A stretch of DNA of 64,000 bases, from assembly GCF_036320965.1 (NCBI RefSeq), contig NC_092249.1, positions 10,448,498 to 10,512,497 on the forward strand, given 5' to 3'. The DNA is from Panulirus ornatus (taxonomy: Eukaryota > Arthropoda > Malacostraca > Decapoda > Palinuridae). Of this stretch, positions 30,331 through 45,660 are shown one piece after another. The first letter of the stretch is position 1. Each line of letters opens with the position of its first letter. A model generated the notes under the pieces. It worked only from the letters and a program-made list of their open reading frames with translations. It was not told the DNA's origin and ran no database searches. The position numbers and the translations under genes are program-made.

Positions 30331-33300
30331 CTTTCACCAACAACCTTATATCACATACAGCACCCATCTACAATCTTACAATAAATTCAGCACCACATAT
30401 AACATCACATAGAGCACCCACATACAACCTTAAAGCACCCACCTACAACCTTACATGATATACAGCACCGACCTCCAACCTTACATCACATACAGCACCC
30501 ACCTTCAATCTTACATCACCTATAGCACCGACCTATAAACTTAAATCACATACAACACCCACCTACAATCTTACAACACATACAGCACCCACCTATAACC
30601 TTTTATTACGTGAACGCAGCACCCACCTATAACCTTGCATCATATACAACACCCACCTACACCCTTACATCACAAACAACTCCCACCTACGACCTTATAT
30701 CACATACAACACTCAAGTTGTCTGACATCACATACAGCACGAACTTACAACTTTCCATCATATACAGCACCCACCTACAACCTTACATCACATACAAGTA
30801 TACATCCTTACATCACATACAGCGCCCACCTACAGCTTTACATAATATAAAACACCCACCTCTAACCTTACATCACATACATTACTTACCCATAACCTTA
30901 CATTAAATACAGAGTCACCCAATTCTTACATCACATACGACACACATCTAAAACCTTACATAACATATAAAACCCTCCTATAACCTTATATCACATATAA
31001 TACCCATCTACGACCTTACATCACATACAGCACCTACCTACAGTCTTTCATCACATACAGCACCCAGTTACAACCTTATATCACATACAACACCCACCAG
31101 CAACCTTATATCAAATACAGCACCCACGTACAACCTTATGTCACATACAATACTTACGTACAACCTTATATTATATACAGCACCCACCTACAACCTTACA
31201 TCACGTGAATGCAGCACCCACATACAAATTCACATCACATACAACATCCACCTACAACCTTATATCACAAACAATACCCAACTACAACCTTAACAACATA
31301 GAGTACCCACCTACAACCTTTCTTCACATACAACACTTACGTACAACCTTATATCATATACAGCACCCACCTACAACCTTACATCACGTGAATGTAGCAC
31401 CCACATAAATCTTACATCACATACAACATCCACCTACAACCTTAAATCACCTACAACACCCATGCAAACCTTATATCATATATAGCACCAACCTACAACC
31501 TTATATCATATACAGCACTCACATATAACATTACATAGAGCACCTACCTACAACTTTACATCACATACAGCACCTACCTACAGCCTTACATCACATACAA
31601 CACCCACCTAAAGCCTTACATCATATACATCATCCACCTACACCCTTACATCACATACAGCATCCACAATCTTACATCACATACAGCTGCCACGTTCAAC
31701 CTTACATGGCACCCACTTACATTACATCACATACAACACCCATCTATAGCCTTACATCACATAGAGCACCCACTTATAACCTTACATCACATAGAATATC
31801 AACCAAAAACCTTACCTCACATACATCACCCACCTACGAAATTACATCATGTGAATGAAGCACCAATGTAGAATCTTACATCACATATAACACCCACCTA
31901 CAACCTTACATCACATACAAAACCCACATACAACCTTATATCACATACAAAACCCACATACAACCTTACATCACATACAGCACCCACCTACAACTTTACA
32001 TCATATACAACACCCACCTATAACCTTACATCACATACATTACTCGCAAACAACCTCACATTAAATACAGAAAGACCCACAACCTTACATCACATACACA
32101 CTCATCTAAAACCTTACATCGCACACTGCACCCTCCTATTACCTTACATCACATACAATACCTACCTACAACCTTACATCACATACAACACCCACCTACA
32201 GCCTTACATCACATACAGCACCCAATATAACCTTACATCACATACAACACTCAACTACAACCTTACATGAAATACAGCACCCACCTTCAACCTTACATCA
32301 CATACAGCACCCACCTACAACTTTACATCATATAGAACACCCACCTATAACCTTACATCACATACATTACTCACCCAGAACCTTACACTGAATACAGAAA
32401 CACCCACAACCTTACATCACATGCACCACCCATCTAAAATTTAACATGACATACATCACCCTCCTATAATCTTACATCACATACAACACCTACCTCCAAC
32501 CTTACATCACATACAGCGCCCACCTACAGCCTTACATCAAATACAGCACCCACCTACAACCTTGCATCACATACAACACCCACCTACAACCTTACATCAC
32601 ATATAGCACTCACCTACAACCTTATATCACATACATTATCCACTACATCCTTACATCACATACAACATCCGCCTATAGCGTTACATCAAATAAAGCACCC
32701 ACCTACAACCTTACATGACGTGAGTGCAGCACCCATATACAACCTTGCATCACATACAACACCCACCTAGAACCTTACCTCACATACAGCACCCACCTAC
32801 CACCTTACATCACATACAACACCGACCTAGAACCTTACATCATATACAGCACTCATCTACAACCTTACATCACGTGAATGCATCACCCACATACAACCTT
32901 ATATCACATACCACATTCACCTACAACCTTACATCACCTACAAAACCCACCTAAACCTTACATCTGCAGCACCCACCTACAACCTTATATCACATGCAAC
33001 ACACACATAACATTACATCTCATACAGCACCCACCTACAACCTTACATCATATAAAACACTTACGTATAACTTTACTCTGTATACAGCACCAACCTACAC
33101 CCTTACATCACATACAGAACCCACCTACAACCTTACATCATGTGAATGCAGCACCCATGTACAACCTTGTTTTACATAAAACACCCATCTACAACGTTAC
33201 ATCCATACAATACACACACCTACAACCTTATTTCACATACAGCACAAACGTACAATATTACATCACATGCAATACTCATCTATAACATTATATTACATAC

Positions 33301-34679
33301 AGCACCCAGCTACAACCTTATATCACGTACAGCACCAATCTACAACCTTGCATCACATACAATACTCAATTATAGCTTTACATCACTTACAGCATTACCT
33401 ACAACCTTACATCGCATACAGAGCCCATCTACAACCTTTCACATATACAACACGCATATAACCTTGCATTACGTATAACATCCACCTAAAGCCTTACATC
33501 ACATACAGTACCCGCCTTATGCCACATACAGCACCCACCTACAACCTTACATCACAATACATCCTCCAACAACTTGATATCACATATAGCAACTACCTAC
33601 AACATTACTTCGCGTGAATGCAGCACCTATGTACACCCTTACATCACATACAACACCCATGTACAGCCTCACATCACATACAACATACACCTACAACCTT
33701 ATATCACATAGGGAACCCACGTACAGTATTACATCACATACAACACTCACCTATTACCTTACATTACATACAGCACCCACCTACAACCTTACATTACAAA
33801 CAGCACCCACCAACAGCTTTACATCACATACAGCACATACCTACAATCTTACATGGCATACAGCACCCTCTTACAACATTACATCACATACGACACCCAT
33901 CTATAACCTTACATCCTATACAGCACCCACCTACAACATTATATCATACAGCACTCACCTATAACCTCATCACCTACAACACCCCCCTAAAACCTTAAAT
34001 CACATTCAAGACCTACCTACAACCTTACATTACATACAACACCCACCTACAACCTTACATTACACACAGCACCCATCTACAACCTTAAGTCAAACACAGC
34101 ACCCACCTACAACCTTACATCACATACAACACCCAACTACAACCTTACATCACATCCAGCACCCACCTACAGCCTTACATCACATACAACACCCACCTAC
34201 AACCTTATATCATATACAACACTAACCTAAAACCTTACATCACATAATGCACCCACCTACAACCTTACATCACACACAATACCCACCTGTAACTTTACAT
34301 TACATACACCACGCACCCACAACCTTATATTAAATACAGCACTACCTACAACCTCATATCACATACAGCAACCACCTACAACCTTACATCACTTACAGCA
34401 CCTACTTACAACCTTATATTACAAACAACACCCACCTACAACCTTACATCACATACAGCACCAACCTACAACCTTATATCACATAGCACCCACCTACAGC
34501 CTTATATCACATACAACACCCACCTATAACCTTACATCATATACAACATCCGCCTATTACCTTATATCACGTGAATGCACCAACTTCCTAAAACCTTGCA
34601 TTACATACAACACCCACTTACAACGTTCCATTATCTACAGCAACCAACTACAACCTAACATCACACACAGCGCCCACCT

Positions 34680-34910
34680 ACAACCTTATAGTTACTACAA
34701 CACCACTTAAAACATTACATCGTGGATGTGATACCCAACTACAACCTTACAGCACATACAGCACTCACCTATAACCTTATTTCAAATACACCACCCACCT
34801 ACAACCATACTTCACGTACAACACCCACCTAAAATCTTACACAATATACAGCACCTACCTACAACATTACATCACACACATCGAACTTACATTATATCAC
34901 ATAAAAGACC
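34680..34910. repeat. Irregular patch near the domain change
   Basis: Units here are broken. There is a TTATAGTTACTACAAC stretch, a TCGTGGATGTGATACC stretch that looks like a decayed box unit, and a CACACATCGAACTTACATT stretch in which part of a unit is missing. Marker usage differs on either side, so this may be the scar of the joint between two array domains. Confidence 0.5.
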
Positions 34911-35270
34911 CACCTACAACCTTTTATCACATACCGCACCCGCCTATAACCCTATATCAAGTAAATGCAGCACCCATTTACAACCTTACATCACATAGAG
35001 CACCACCTAAAACCTTATATCACATATAGCACCAACCTACAACCTTACATCAAATATAACACTTACGTATAACCTTACATCACATACAGCACCTACCTAC
35101 AACCTTATATCACATACAACACCAACCCACAACCTTACATCGTATACCGCACCAACCTACAACCTTATTTTATGTGGTTGCAGCACCCACCTACAACCTT
35201 ACATCACATACAACACCCATCTCCAACCTTACATTATATACAGCACCCACCTATAACCTTACATCACATA

Positions 35271-35868
35271 CAACGCTCACGTATAACCTTACATTACATG
35301 CAGCACTTACCTACATCCTCACATCACATACATCACCCATCTATAACATTACATAACAAAAAACAACCACCTACACCCTTACATAACATACAGCACCCAC
35401 GTACAACCTTACACCACATACTGCACCCATTTATAACCTTACATTACAAGCTACACCCATCTACATCCTTACATCACATACAGCACCCACCTACAACATA
35501 ACATCACATACCGCACCCACTTATAACCTTACATCACAAGCAACACCCATCTACATCCTTACATCACATACAGCACACACCCACAACCTTACATTACATA
35601 CAGCACCACTTACAACCTTACATCACATACAGCACCCACCTACAACCTTATATCACATAGAGCACTTACCTACAACCTTACATAACATGCAACACCCACC
35701 TGCAGCCTCACATCACATACAGCACCCACTTACAACCTTAAATCACACACACCACCCACCTACAACCTTATATCACATACAACACCCACCTACAACCTTA
35801 CATCACATACAACACCCACCAACAACCTTACATCATATACAGCACCCACCTAAACCTTACATCACATA
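35271..35868. repeat. ~596-bp higher-order repeat, copy 1
   Basis: A twenty-unit segment starts at CAACGCTCACGTATAACC. Landmarks in order are a CATCACCCATCTATAAC unit, an ACACCCTTACAT unit, two CTACATCCTTACATC units, the ACATACAGCACCACTTAC 29-bp unit, an ATAGAGCACTTACC unit and an ATAACATGCAACACCC unit. The same series follows from 35,869 and again from 36,463. Confidence 0.92.
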
Positions 35869-36462
35869 CAACGCTCACGTATAACCTTACATCACATACA
35901 GCACCTACCTACATCCTTACATCACATACATCACCCATATATAACCTTACATAACATAAAACACCCACCTACACCCTTACATCACATACAGCACCCACGT
36001 ACAACCTTACATCACATACAGCACCCACCTATAACCATACATCACATGCAAAACCCATCTACATCCTTACATCACATACAGCACCCACTTACAACATTAC
36101 ATACAACACCCAACCATAACCTTACATCACATACAGCACACACTCAGAACCTTACATTAAATACAGCACCACTTACAACCTTACATCATATACAGCACCC
36201 ACCTACAACCTTACATCACATAGAGCACTTACCTACAACCTTACATAACATGCAACACCCGCCTACAGCCTTACATCACATACAGCACCCACCTACAACC
36301 TTAAATCACATACAACACCCACCTACAGCCTTAAATCACTCACAGCACCCACCAACAATCTTCTAGCACATACAACACCCACCTACAACCTTACATCACA
36401 TACAACACCCACCTACAACCTTACATTATATACAGCACCCACTTATAACTTTACATCACATA
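35869..36462. repeat. ~596-bp higher-order repeat, copy 2
   Basis: This copy starts at CAACGCTCACG and is 594 bp long against 598 bp for copy 1. All landmarks of copy 1 appear in order. One unit near 36,100 has shrunk to ACATTACATACAACACC, and the 29-bp marker has the TTAAATACAG form typical of the right domain. Confidence 0.92.
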
Positions 36463-36810
36463 CAACGCTCACGTATAACCTTACATCACATGTAGCACCT
36501 ACCTACATCCTTACATCACATACATCACCCATATATAACCTTACATAACGTAAAACACCCACCTACACCCTTAAATCACATACAGCACCCAGGTACAACC
36601 TTACATCACATACCGCACCCACCTATAACCCTACATCACGTGCAACATCCATCTACATCCTTACATCACATACAGCACCCACCTACAACATAACATCACA
36701 TACAACACCCACCCATATCCTTACATCACATACAGCAAACAGTCGCAACCTTACATTAAATACAGCACCACTTACAACCTTACATCACATACAGCACCTA
36801 CCTACAACCT
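36463..36810. repeat. ~596-bp higher-order repeat, copy 3 (partial)
   Basis: It starts at CAACGCTCACG and follows copies 1 and 2 through the ATATATAACC, CTACACCC, CTACATCC and TTAAATACAG units. After about 36,810 the order departs from the other copies. Two and a half tandem copies of one twenty-unit block make this the clearest higher-order repeat in the window. Confidence 0.88.
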
Positions 36811-39800
36811 TACATCACATACAACACCCACTTACAGCCTTACATCACATACAACACCCACCTACAATATTGCATCATATACAACGCCCACATTCATCCC
36901 TACATCATTTACAACAACCACCTACAACTTTACATCACATACAACACTCACGTATAACTTCACATCATATGCAACACCACCTACAACTTTTTCTCAAATA
37001 CAGCACCCACCTACAACCTTATATCACATATAGCACTTGCTTACATCTTTACATCACATACAGCACCCACCTACAACTTTACATCATATATAGCACCACC
37101 TATACCCACACCTACAACCTTACATCACATACAACACTCACGTATAACCATATATCACATACAGCAGCTACCTACAACCTTTCATAACATACAGCACCCA
37201 CCTATAACCTTATATCACAAACAACACCCACCTACAACCTTACATCATATACAACACCTACCTATAACCTTACATCATATGCAAAACTCATGTATAACCT
37301 TATATCACATACAGTACCTACCTAAAACCTTACATCACATTCAGCACCAAGCTACAGCTTTACATCACATACAACACCCTCCTGCAACCTTACATAACAT
37401 ACAGCACCCATCTACAACTTTATATCACATACAACACACAGTTATAACCTTACATCACATACAACACCCACCTGCAACTTTACATTAAATACAACACCAC
37501 CTACAGCCTTACATAACATACCGCACCCACCTGCAACCTTGCATCACAAGCAGCACCCACCTACAACCTTACATCACATAAACATCTATCTACGACCATA
37601 TATCACATACAGCACCCACCACAGCGCTGCATCACATACAACACCCACCTACAACCTTAAATAACATACAACACACACATACAACCTTACATCACATACA
37701 TCACCCAACTACAACATTACATCAAATACAGCACCCACCTACAACCTTACATCACATACAACACCCACCTATAACCTAATATCACATACAGCAACCAGAT
37801 ACAACCTTACATCACATACAACACCCACCTGTAACCTTATATCACATACAGCACCCACCTATAACCTTACATTAAATACAGCACCTCCTACAACCTTACA
37901 TCACATACAGCACCCACTCACAACCTTACATTAAATACAGCTCCACCTACAACTTTACATCACAAACCACCCACCTACAACCTTACATTACTTACAGCAC
38001 CCACTTACAACCTTACAGTATATAAAACACCCACTTACAACTTTATATCACATACAGCACCTATAACCGTACATTACATACAGCACCGACCAAAAACCTT
38101 ATATCACATACAACACCCACAAACAACTTTACATCTCATACAGCACCCACCTAGAACCTTATATAACGTGAATGCACCACCCACCTACAACCTTAGATCA
38201 CATATAACACCCACCTACAACCTTACATTACCTATAACACCCTTACAACCTAACATCACATACAACACTCACGTATATCCTTACATCTCATACGGCACTT
38301 ACAACTTTATATCTCATACAGCACCCACTTACAACCTTACATTAAATACAGCACCACCTACAACCTTAAATCACATACAGCACCCATCTAAAACTATACA
38401 TCACATACAGCACGGAACTATAACGTTACATCACAGACAACACCCACATACAACCTTACATCACATACAGCACCCACCTACAACCTTACATCACATATAT
38501 CACCCACCTACAGCCTTACATCACATAAAACACCCACCTACAACCTTATATCACATACAACACCCACCTACATCCTTGTATCACATACAGCACCGACCTA
38601 CATTACATGAAATACAGCACCTACCTACAACCTTACATCACATACAACACTCATATATATCCTTATATTGCATATAGCACCCACGAACATTACATCACAT
38701 ACAACACTCACGTATAACTTTACATCACATACAGAACCCACTTACAACCTTACTACACATACAGCACCCAACTACAACCTCATATCACATAGAACACTCA
38801 GGTATAACCTTACATCACATACAGCACCCACCTACAACCTTATATGGCATAGAGCACCCACTTACAACCTTATATGGCATACAGCACCCATTTACATTCC
38901 ATCATATTCAACACCAATGTATAACTTTACATCCATCACATACAACACCCACCTACAACCTTACATCACATACAGCACCCACCTAAAACCTTACGTCACA
39001 TACACCACCCACCTACAACCTTACATCAAATAAAACATCTATCAACAACCTTACTTCACATACAGCACCCACCTACATCCTTACATCACAAATAGCACCG
39101 AACTATAACATTACGTGAATGCAGCACCAATCTACAACCTTACATCACATACAGCACCCATCTACAGCCTTATATCACATACAACACTCTCCTACAACCT
39201 TAAATCACAGAGCACCCACCTACAACCTTACATCCCATACAACACTCATATAACTTTATATCACATACAGCAACTACTTACAACCTTACATCACCTACGG
39301 CACCCACATAAGATCTTACATTACAAACAACACCCACCTACAGCCTTACATCACATACAGCACCCACATAAAACATTATATCACATACAACATTCACCTA
39401 TAGCCTTACATCACCTACAGCACCCACCTACACAACCTTACATCACATACAACATTCACGTATGACCTTACATCACATACAACACTTACCTACAACCTTA
39501 TATCACATACAACACTTACCTACAACCTTATATCACATACGGCACCCATTTACAACCATACGTCACATACAACACCCAATACAAACCTACATCATATACA
39601 ACACCCACCTACAACTTTACATCATATATCACCCATCTACAACCTTATATCACATACAGCACCCACCTACAACTTTACATCACCCTCCGTTAATCTTACA
39701 TCATATATAGCACCCAAACACAATCTTACATTAAATACAGCACCACCTGTAACCTTACATTACTTAATACACCCACCTACAACCTTACATCACTTATAGC

Positions 39801-42730
39801 ACCCACCTACAACCTTACGTTACATACAACATCCACCGAAAACCTTACATCACATTGAGCACCCAGCTACAACCTTACATCACATACAGCACCCACCTAC
39901 AACCTTACATCACATACAACATCCACCTACAACCTTACATCACATACAGCTCCGACCTACAACCTTACATCACATACAACGCCCACCTACAAACACATAT
40001 ACAGAACCCATCTACAGATCTACAGCTTTACATCACATACAATACCCACTTATAACCTTACATCACATACAACCACCTATAACCTTAAATCACATACAAC
40101 ACACACCTACAACCCTACATTACATACAACACCCACCTACAAACCTACATCACATACAACACCCACCTACAACCTTACATCACATACGACACTCACCAAC
40201 AACCTTACATCACATACAGCACTCACCTACAACCTTACATAACATACAGCTCCGACCTAAACCTTATATCACATAAGACACCCACCTACAACCTTGCATC
40301 ACTTGTAGTACCGACCTGCAACCTTATATCACATACAACACCCACTTACAGCCTTACATCACATACAACACCTACATACAACCTAATAAAACATATAGCA
40401 CCCACCTACAACCGTACTTCACTTATAGCACCCACCTACAACCATATATCACATACAACACTCACGTATAATCTTACATAACATACAGCACCCACCTACA
40501 ATCTTATATGGCATAGGGAAACCATTTACATTACATCACATACAACACAAATCTATAACCTTACATCACATGCAGCACCCACCTAGAACCTTACACCACA
40601 TACAGCACCCACCTGCAATCTTACATCGCATACAACATCCACCAACAATATTAAATCACATACAGCACCATCCTAAAACCTTACATTACATGAATACAGT
40701 CCCATGTACAACCTTACATCACATACAATACCCAACTACAACCTTACATCACAGACAATACACACTTACAGCCTTACATCACATATTGCACCCACGCACA
40801 ACATTACATCACATACAACACTCACTTATAAACTTACATGACCTACAGAACCCACCTACAACCTCACATCACATACAGCACCCACCTATAGCCTTACATC
40901 ACATGCAAAACTCATGTATAAACTTATATAACATATAGCACCTACCTAAAATCTTACATCACATAAAGCACCAAACTATAACGTTACATCATATTCAACA
41001 CTCACCTGCAACTTTCCATAACATAAAGCACCCACCTACAACTTTATATCACATAGAACACCCACCTATAACCTTACATCACATATTGCACCCACCCGCA
41101 ACCCTACAGTAAATACAACACCACCAATAGCCTTACCTCAAATACGGCACAAACCTTCAACCTTACATCGCAAGCAGCACCCACCCACAACCTTACATCA
41201 AATACAACATCCACCTACGACCTTATATCACATACAGCACCCACCTGTAACCCTACATCACATATAAGACCCACCTACAACCTTAAATCACATACAACAC
41301 CCACATACAACCTTACATCACATTCAACACCCACCTACAAACTTACATATAGCACCCACCTACAGCCTTACATCACAAAGCAGCCACCTGCAACCTTGCA
41401 TCACATACAACACCCACTTACAACCTTGTATCTCATACAGAACCAACTTACAACCTTACATCACATACAACACCCACCTATAACCTTACATCACATACCG
41501 CACCAACCCGCAACCTTACATTAAATACAACAACACCTATAGCCTTACCTTAAATACGACACCCACCTTCAACCTTACATCACATACAGCACCCACCTAC
41601 AACTTTACATCACATAGAGCATACTTACCTTATATTACGTAAATCACCCATCTACAACCCTATATCACATACAACACCCACCTAAAACCGTACATCACAT
41701 ATAGTACCTCCCTACAACCTTATATCACATACAACACCCACATACAACCTTACATCATATTCAGCACCCACCAATGACCATATATTACGTGAATGCACCG
41801 CCAACCTACAACCTTACATCACATACAACACCCACCTACAACCTTACATTACCTACAACACCCTTACAACCTTAGATCACATACAACACTCACGTATATC
41901 CTTACATCACATACAGCACCTACTTACAACTTTCTATCACATACAGCACCCACTTGCAACCTTACATGACATAGAACACCTTCCTACAACTTCACATCAA
42001 ATACAGCACCCACATACAATTTTACATCACATACAACACCCACCTATAACCTTACATCACATACAGCACCCACCAACAGCCTTACATTAAATACAGCACC
42101 ACCTACAACCTTATATCACATACAACACCCATCTAAAACTTTACGTCACATACAGCGCCCAACTATAACTTTACATCACATACAACACTCACATACAACC
42201 TTACATCGCCTACAGCACCTATCTAAAACCTTACATCACATACAGCACCCACCTACAACCTTACATCATATACAACATCCACCTAAAACCTTACATCACA
42301 TACAAGACCCACCTACAGCTTTACATCACAAACAACAACCAAGTATAACCTTACATCACATACAGCACCCACCTACAGCCTTCTATTAAATAGAACACTA
42401 CCTACAACCTTACATCACATAGTGCACCCACCTACAACCTTACATCACATGCAGCACATACCAACAACCTTACATCACATAAAATACCCACCTACGACCT
42501 TACATCACATAAAGCACCCACCTACAACCTTACATCACTTAGAGCACTGACTTTCAGCCTTATATCACATACAACACATACCTACAACCAAACATCATAT
42601 AGAACACACACATGCAACCTAATATCACATACAGCACCCATCTACAACAATACATCACATAAAACACCTATAAGCTTACATCACATAGAGCACCCACCGA
42701 CAACCTTACTTCACATACAGCACCCACCTA

Positions 42731-43040
42731 TAACCTTATACGGCATATCCACCCACTTACAACATTACAACAAATACAACACCAATCTGTAACCCTTCAT
42801 TACATACAGCACTCACCTAAAACCTTGTATCACATACAGCCCCCACCTACAACCTTATGTCACATACAGTACCCACTTACAACCTTATATCAGACAACAT
42901 TAACCAACAACCTTTCATGACATACAGCACCCAATTACAACCTTAAATTACGCGAATAGAGCACCCATGTACAACCTCATATCATGTACAGCACCCAACT
43001 ACAGCCTCACGTCACAGACAACATCCAACTACAACCTTAC
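42731..43040. repeat. Right-domain module (GGCAT marker to box), copy near 42.7 kb
   Basis: The order is a CTTATACGGCATATCC unit, an ACACCAATCTGTAACC unit, a TTATGTCACATACAGTACCC unit, a box unit (TTACGCGAATAGAGCACCC) and a CCCAACTACAGCC unit followed by GTCACAGACAACATCC. The same order recurs near 47,620, 49,478, 51,103, 52,485 and, less completely, 56,620. It is a diagnostic module of the right domain. Confidence 0.75.
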
Positions 43041-43319
43041 ATCACATACAGCACCAACGTACAACATTACATCACATACAAAACTCACCTATAACATTAG
43101 ATCACCTATAGCACCCACCTACAACCTTATATCACATACAGCACCCACCTACAACTTTACATCACATACAAAACCCACCTATAAACTTACATCACATACA
43201 GCACCAACTCACAAATTTACATTAAATACAGCACCACCTAAAACCTTACATCACATGCAGCACCCACCCACAACCTTATATTACTTACTGCACCACCTAC
43301 AACCTTACATCACATAAAC

Positions 43320-43920
43320 ACCCGCCTACTAATTTACCTCACATATAACACAAACCTAAAACCATAAATCACATACAACACCTAACTACAGCTTTATATC
43401 ACATACAACACCCAGCTACAACCTTACATTACGTGAATGCAACACCTACTCACAACCTTATATTACATACAGCACCCATCTGCAGCCTTATATCACATAA
43501 AACACCCTCCTACAACCTTAAATCACATACAGCACCCACCTATAACCTTACATCATATACAACACTCACGTTAAACTCACGTCACATACAGCAATTACTT
43601 ACACCCTTACATCACCTACAGCACAAAACTACAGCCTTACATCAAAATGAACACCCACCGCCTACAACCTTACAACACATACAACACCCACCTACAACCG
43701 TACATCACATACAATATTCACTTATAATCTTACATCACATACAGCACCTACATAAAACCTTACATCACATACAGCACCCACCTACAACCTTACATCACAT
43801 ACAACCACCTACATCCGTATACCACATACAGCACCCATCTAGAAATGTACATCACTTACAACACAAACCTATTACATTACATCATATACATCACCCTCCC
43901 ACAACCTTACATTAAATACA
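43320..43920. repeat. 1.73-kb spaced block, copy 1
   Basis: The segment contains a CTAATTTACCTCACATATAAC unit, then a TTACGTGAATGCAACACC box (GTG at 43,433), then a CATCTGCAGCCTTATATC unit and an ACACCCTCCTAC unit. The same order appears at about 45,030-45,660 with the box 1,732 bp away. A more diverged third version lies at about 57,350-57,900, with its box near 57,484. Confidence 0.78.
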
Positions 43921-45029
43921 CCACCACCTACAACCTTATATCACATACGGCACCCATCCACAAACTTATATAACATACAGCACCCACCTACAGCCTTACA
44001 TCACATAAAACACCCACCTACGACCTTACATTACATACAGCACCCACCCACAACCCTACTTCACATGCAACACCCACCTACAGCCTTACATCACATACAA
44101 CACCCACATCACATACAACGCCCACATATAAACTTATATCACATACAGAACCCACCTACAAACTTACATGACATGCAATACTCACGTATAACCTTACAGC
44201 ACCAACCTACAACCTTATATCTCATACATCACCCACCTACATGCTTACATCACATACAGCACCCACATACAGCACCCACCTACAGCCTTACAGTACATAT
44301 AACACCCACCTACAACCTTAAATCACATACAACACCCACCTACAACCTTACATCGCATACAACACACTCTTTTAACCTTACATCACATACAGTTCCCAAA
44401 CACAACCTTACATTAAATACAGCACCACCTACAATCTTACATCACATACAGCACCCACCTACAACCTTACATCAAATGCAGCACCCACCACAACCTTACA
44501 TTACGTGAATAGAGTACCCATGCACAACCTCATTACATACAGCACCAAACTACAACCTTACGTCACATACGACATCCACCTACAACCTTACGTCACATAC
44601 GACATCCACCTACAACTTTACATCACATACAGCACAAACATATAACATTAAATCACATAAAACACTCGCATATAACCTTAGATCACCTATAGCACCCACC
44701 TACAACCTTGCATCACATACAACATCCACCTACAATCTTACATCGCATACAACACTCATGTATAACCTTACCTTGCATACAACACTTACCTACGACCTTA
44801 CATCACATAAAGCACCCATTTACAACCTTAGATCACATACAACACCTTCCTACAAACTTACATCACATACAGCACCAACCTACAACTTTGCATCACATAC
44901 AAAACCCACCTATAAACTTACATCACATACAGTACCAACCCATAACCTTACGTATAATACAGCACCACTTACAACCTTACATCACATGCAGCACCCACCT
45001 ACAACTTTATATCACATAGACATCCACTT

Positions 45030-45660
45030 ACGAATTTACCTCGCATATAGCACAAACCTTAAACAATACATCACATACAGCACCCACCTACAACCTTATA
45101 TCACATGCAAAACCCACCTACAACCCTATATCACATACAACACATAGCTACAACCTTACATTACGTGAATGCAACACCCACCCATAACCTTATATCACAT
45201 ACAGCACCCATCTGCAGCCTTATATCACATACAACACCCTCCTACATCCTTAAATCACATACAGCGCCCACCTACAACCATACATCACATACAACAATCA
45301 CGTATAACCTCACGTCACATACAGCAACTACCTACAATCTTCCATCTACAGCACCCAACTACAACCTTACATCAAAAAGAACACCCACCTACAACCTTAC
45401 ATCACATATAACACCCACCAACAACCTTACATCACATACAATATTTACGTATAATCTTGCATCACATACAGCGCCTACCTAAACCTTACATCACATGGAG
45501 CACCAACCTACAACCTTACATCACATACAACAACCACCTACATCCGGATATCACATACAGCACCCACCTAGAACTTTACATTTCTTACAACACCAACCTA
45601 CATTACATCACATACAGCAACCTCCCACAAACTTACATTAAATACAACACCACCTATAAC
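45030..45660. repeat. 1.73-kb spaced block, copy 2
   Basis: This is the partner of 43,320-43,920. The box at 45,165 reads TTACGTGAATGCAACACC, sharing the rare AACACC ending with copy 1. It ends with a TTAAATACAACACCACC 29-bp unit, as copy 1 ends with TTAAATACACCACCACC. Confidence 0.78.

Larger units (their letters stand above)
1062..31207. other. Exact CACGTGAATGCAGCA box units (34 bp), grouped
   Basis: The middle of the normal unit (CACATACAGCA) is replaced by CACGTGAATGCAGCA, giving a 34-bp unit. Exact cores start at 1,062, 2,076, 6,362, 9,203, 11,199, 13,465, 14,126, 14,672, 14,851, 15,335, 15,757, 21,114, 22,409, 22,733, 23,168, 23,587, 25,944, 28,030, 29,043, 29,405 and 31,202. Many one- or two-base variants lie between them, such as 430, 10,500, 12,061 and 32,873. 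TCACGTGA is a perfect 8-bp palindrome containing an E-box, the kind of site bound by USF/Myc/MITF-type bHLH proteins. Binding here is inference only. In many left-domain copies the next unit reads either CACCCACATAC or CACCCATGTAC, suggesting two box contexts within a longer repeat. Confidence 0.85.
1..34300. repeat. Left satellite domain, rich in CACGTGAATGCAG boxes
   Basis: In this part the 34-bp unit with CACGTG is frequent, on average roughly every 500 bp if variants are counted. The 29-bp marker usually reads TTAAATACAG followed by AACCACCC, and often sits behind CATTACTCACCCACAACC (near 113, 7,380, 10,771, 13,055, 19,241, 21,361, 22,891, 23,331, 25,314, 25,647, 30,870, 32,035, 32,363). 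A second marker, GGCATACAGC followed by ACCCACTTACAACATT, recurs near 10,378, 11,690, 13,980, 15,185, 22,258, 22,580, 28,390 and 29,620. The domain limit is approximate because marker usage changes gradually. Confidence 0.7.
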
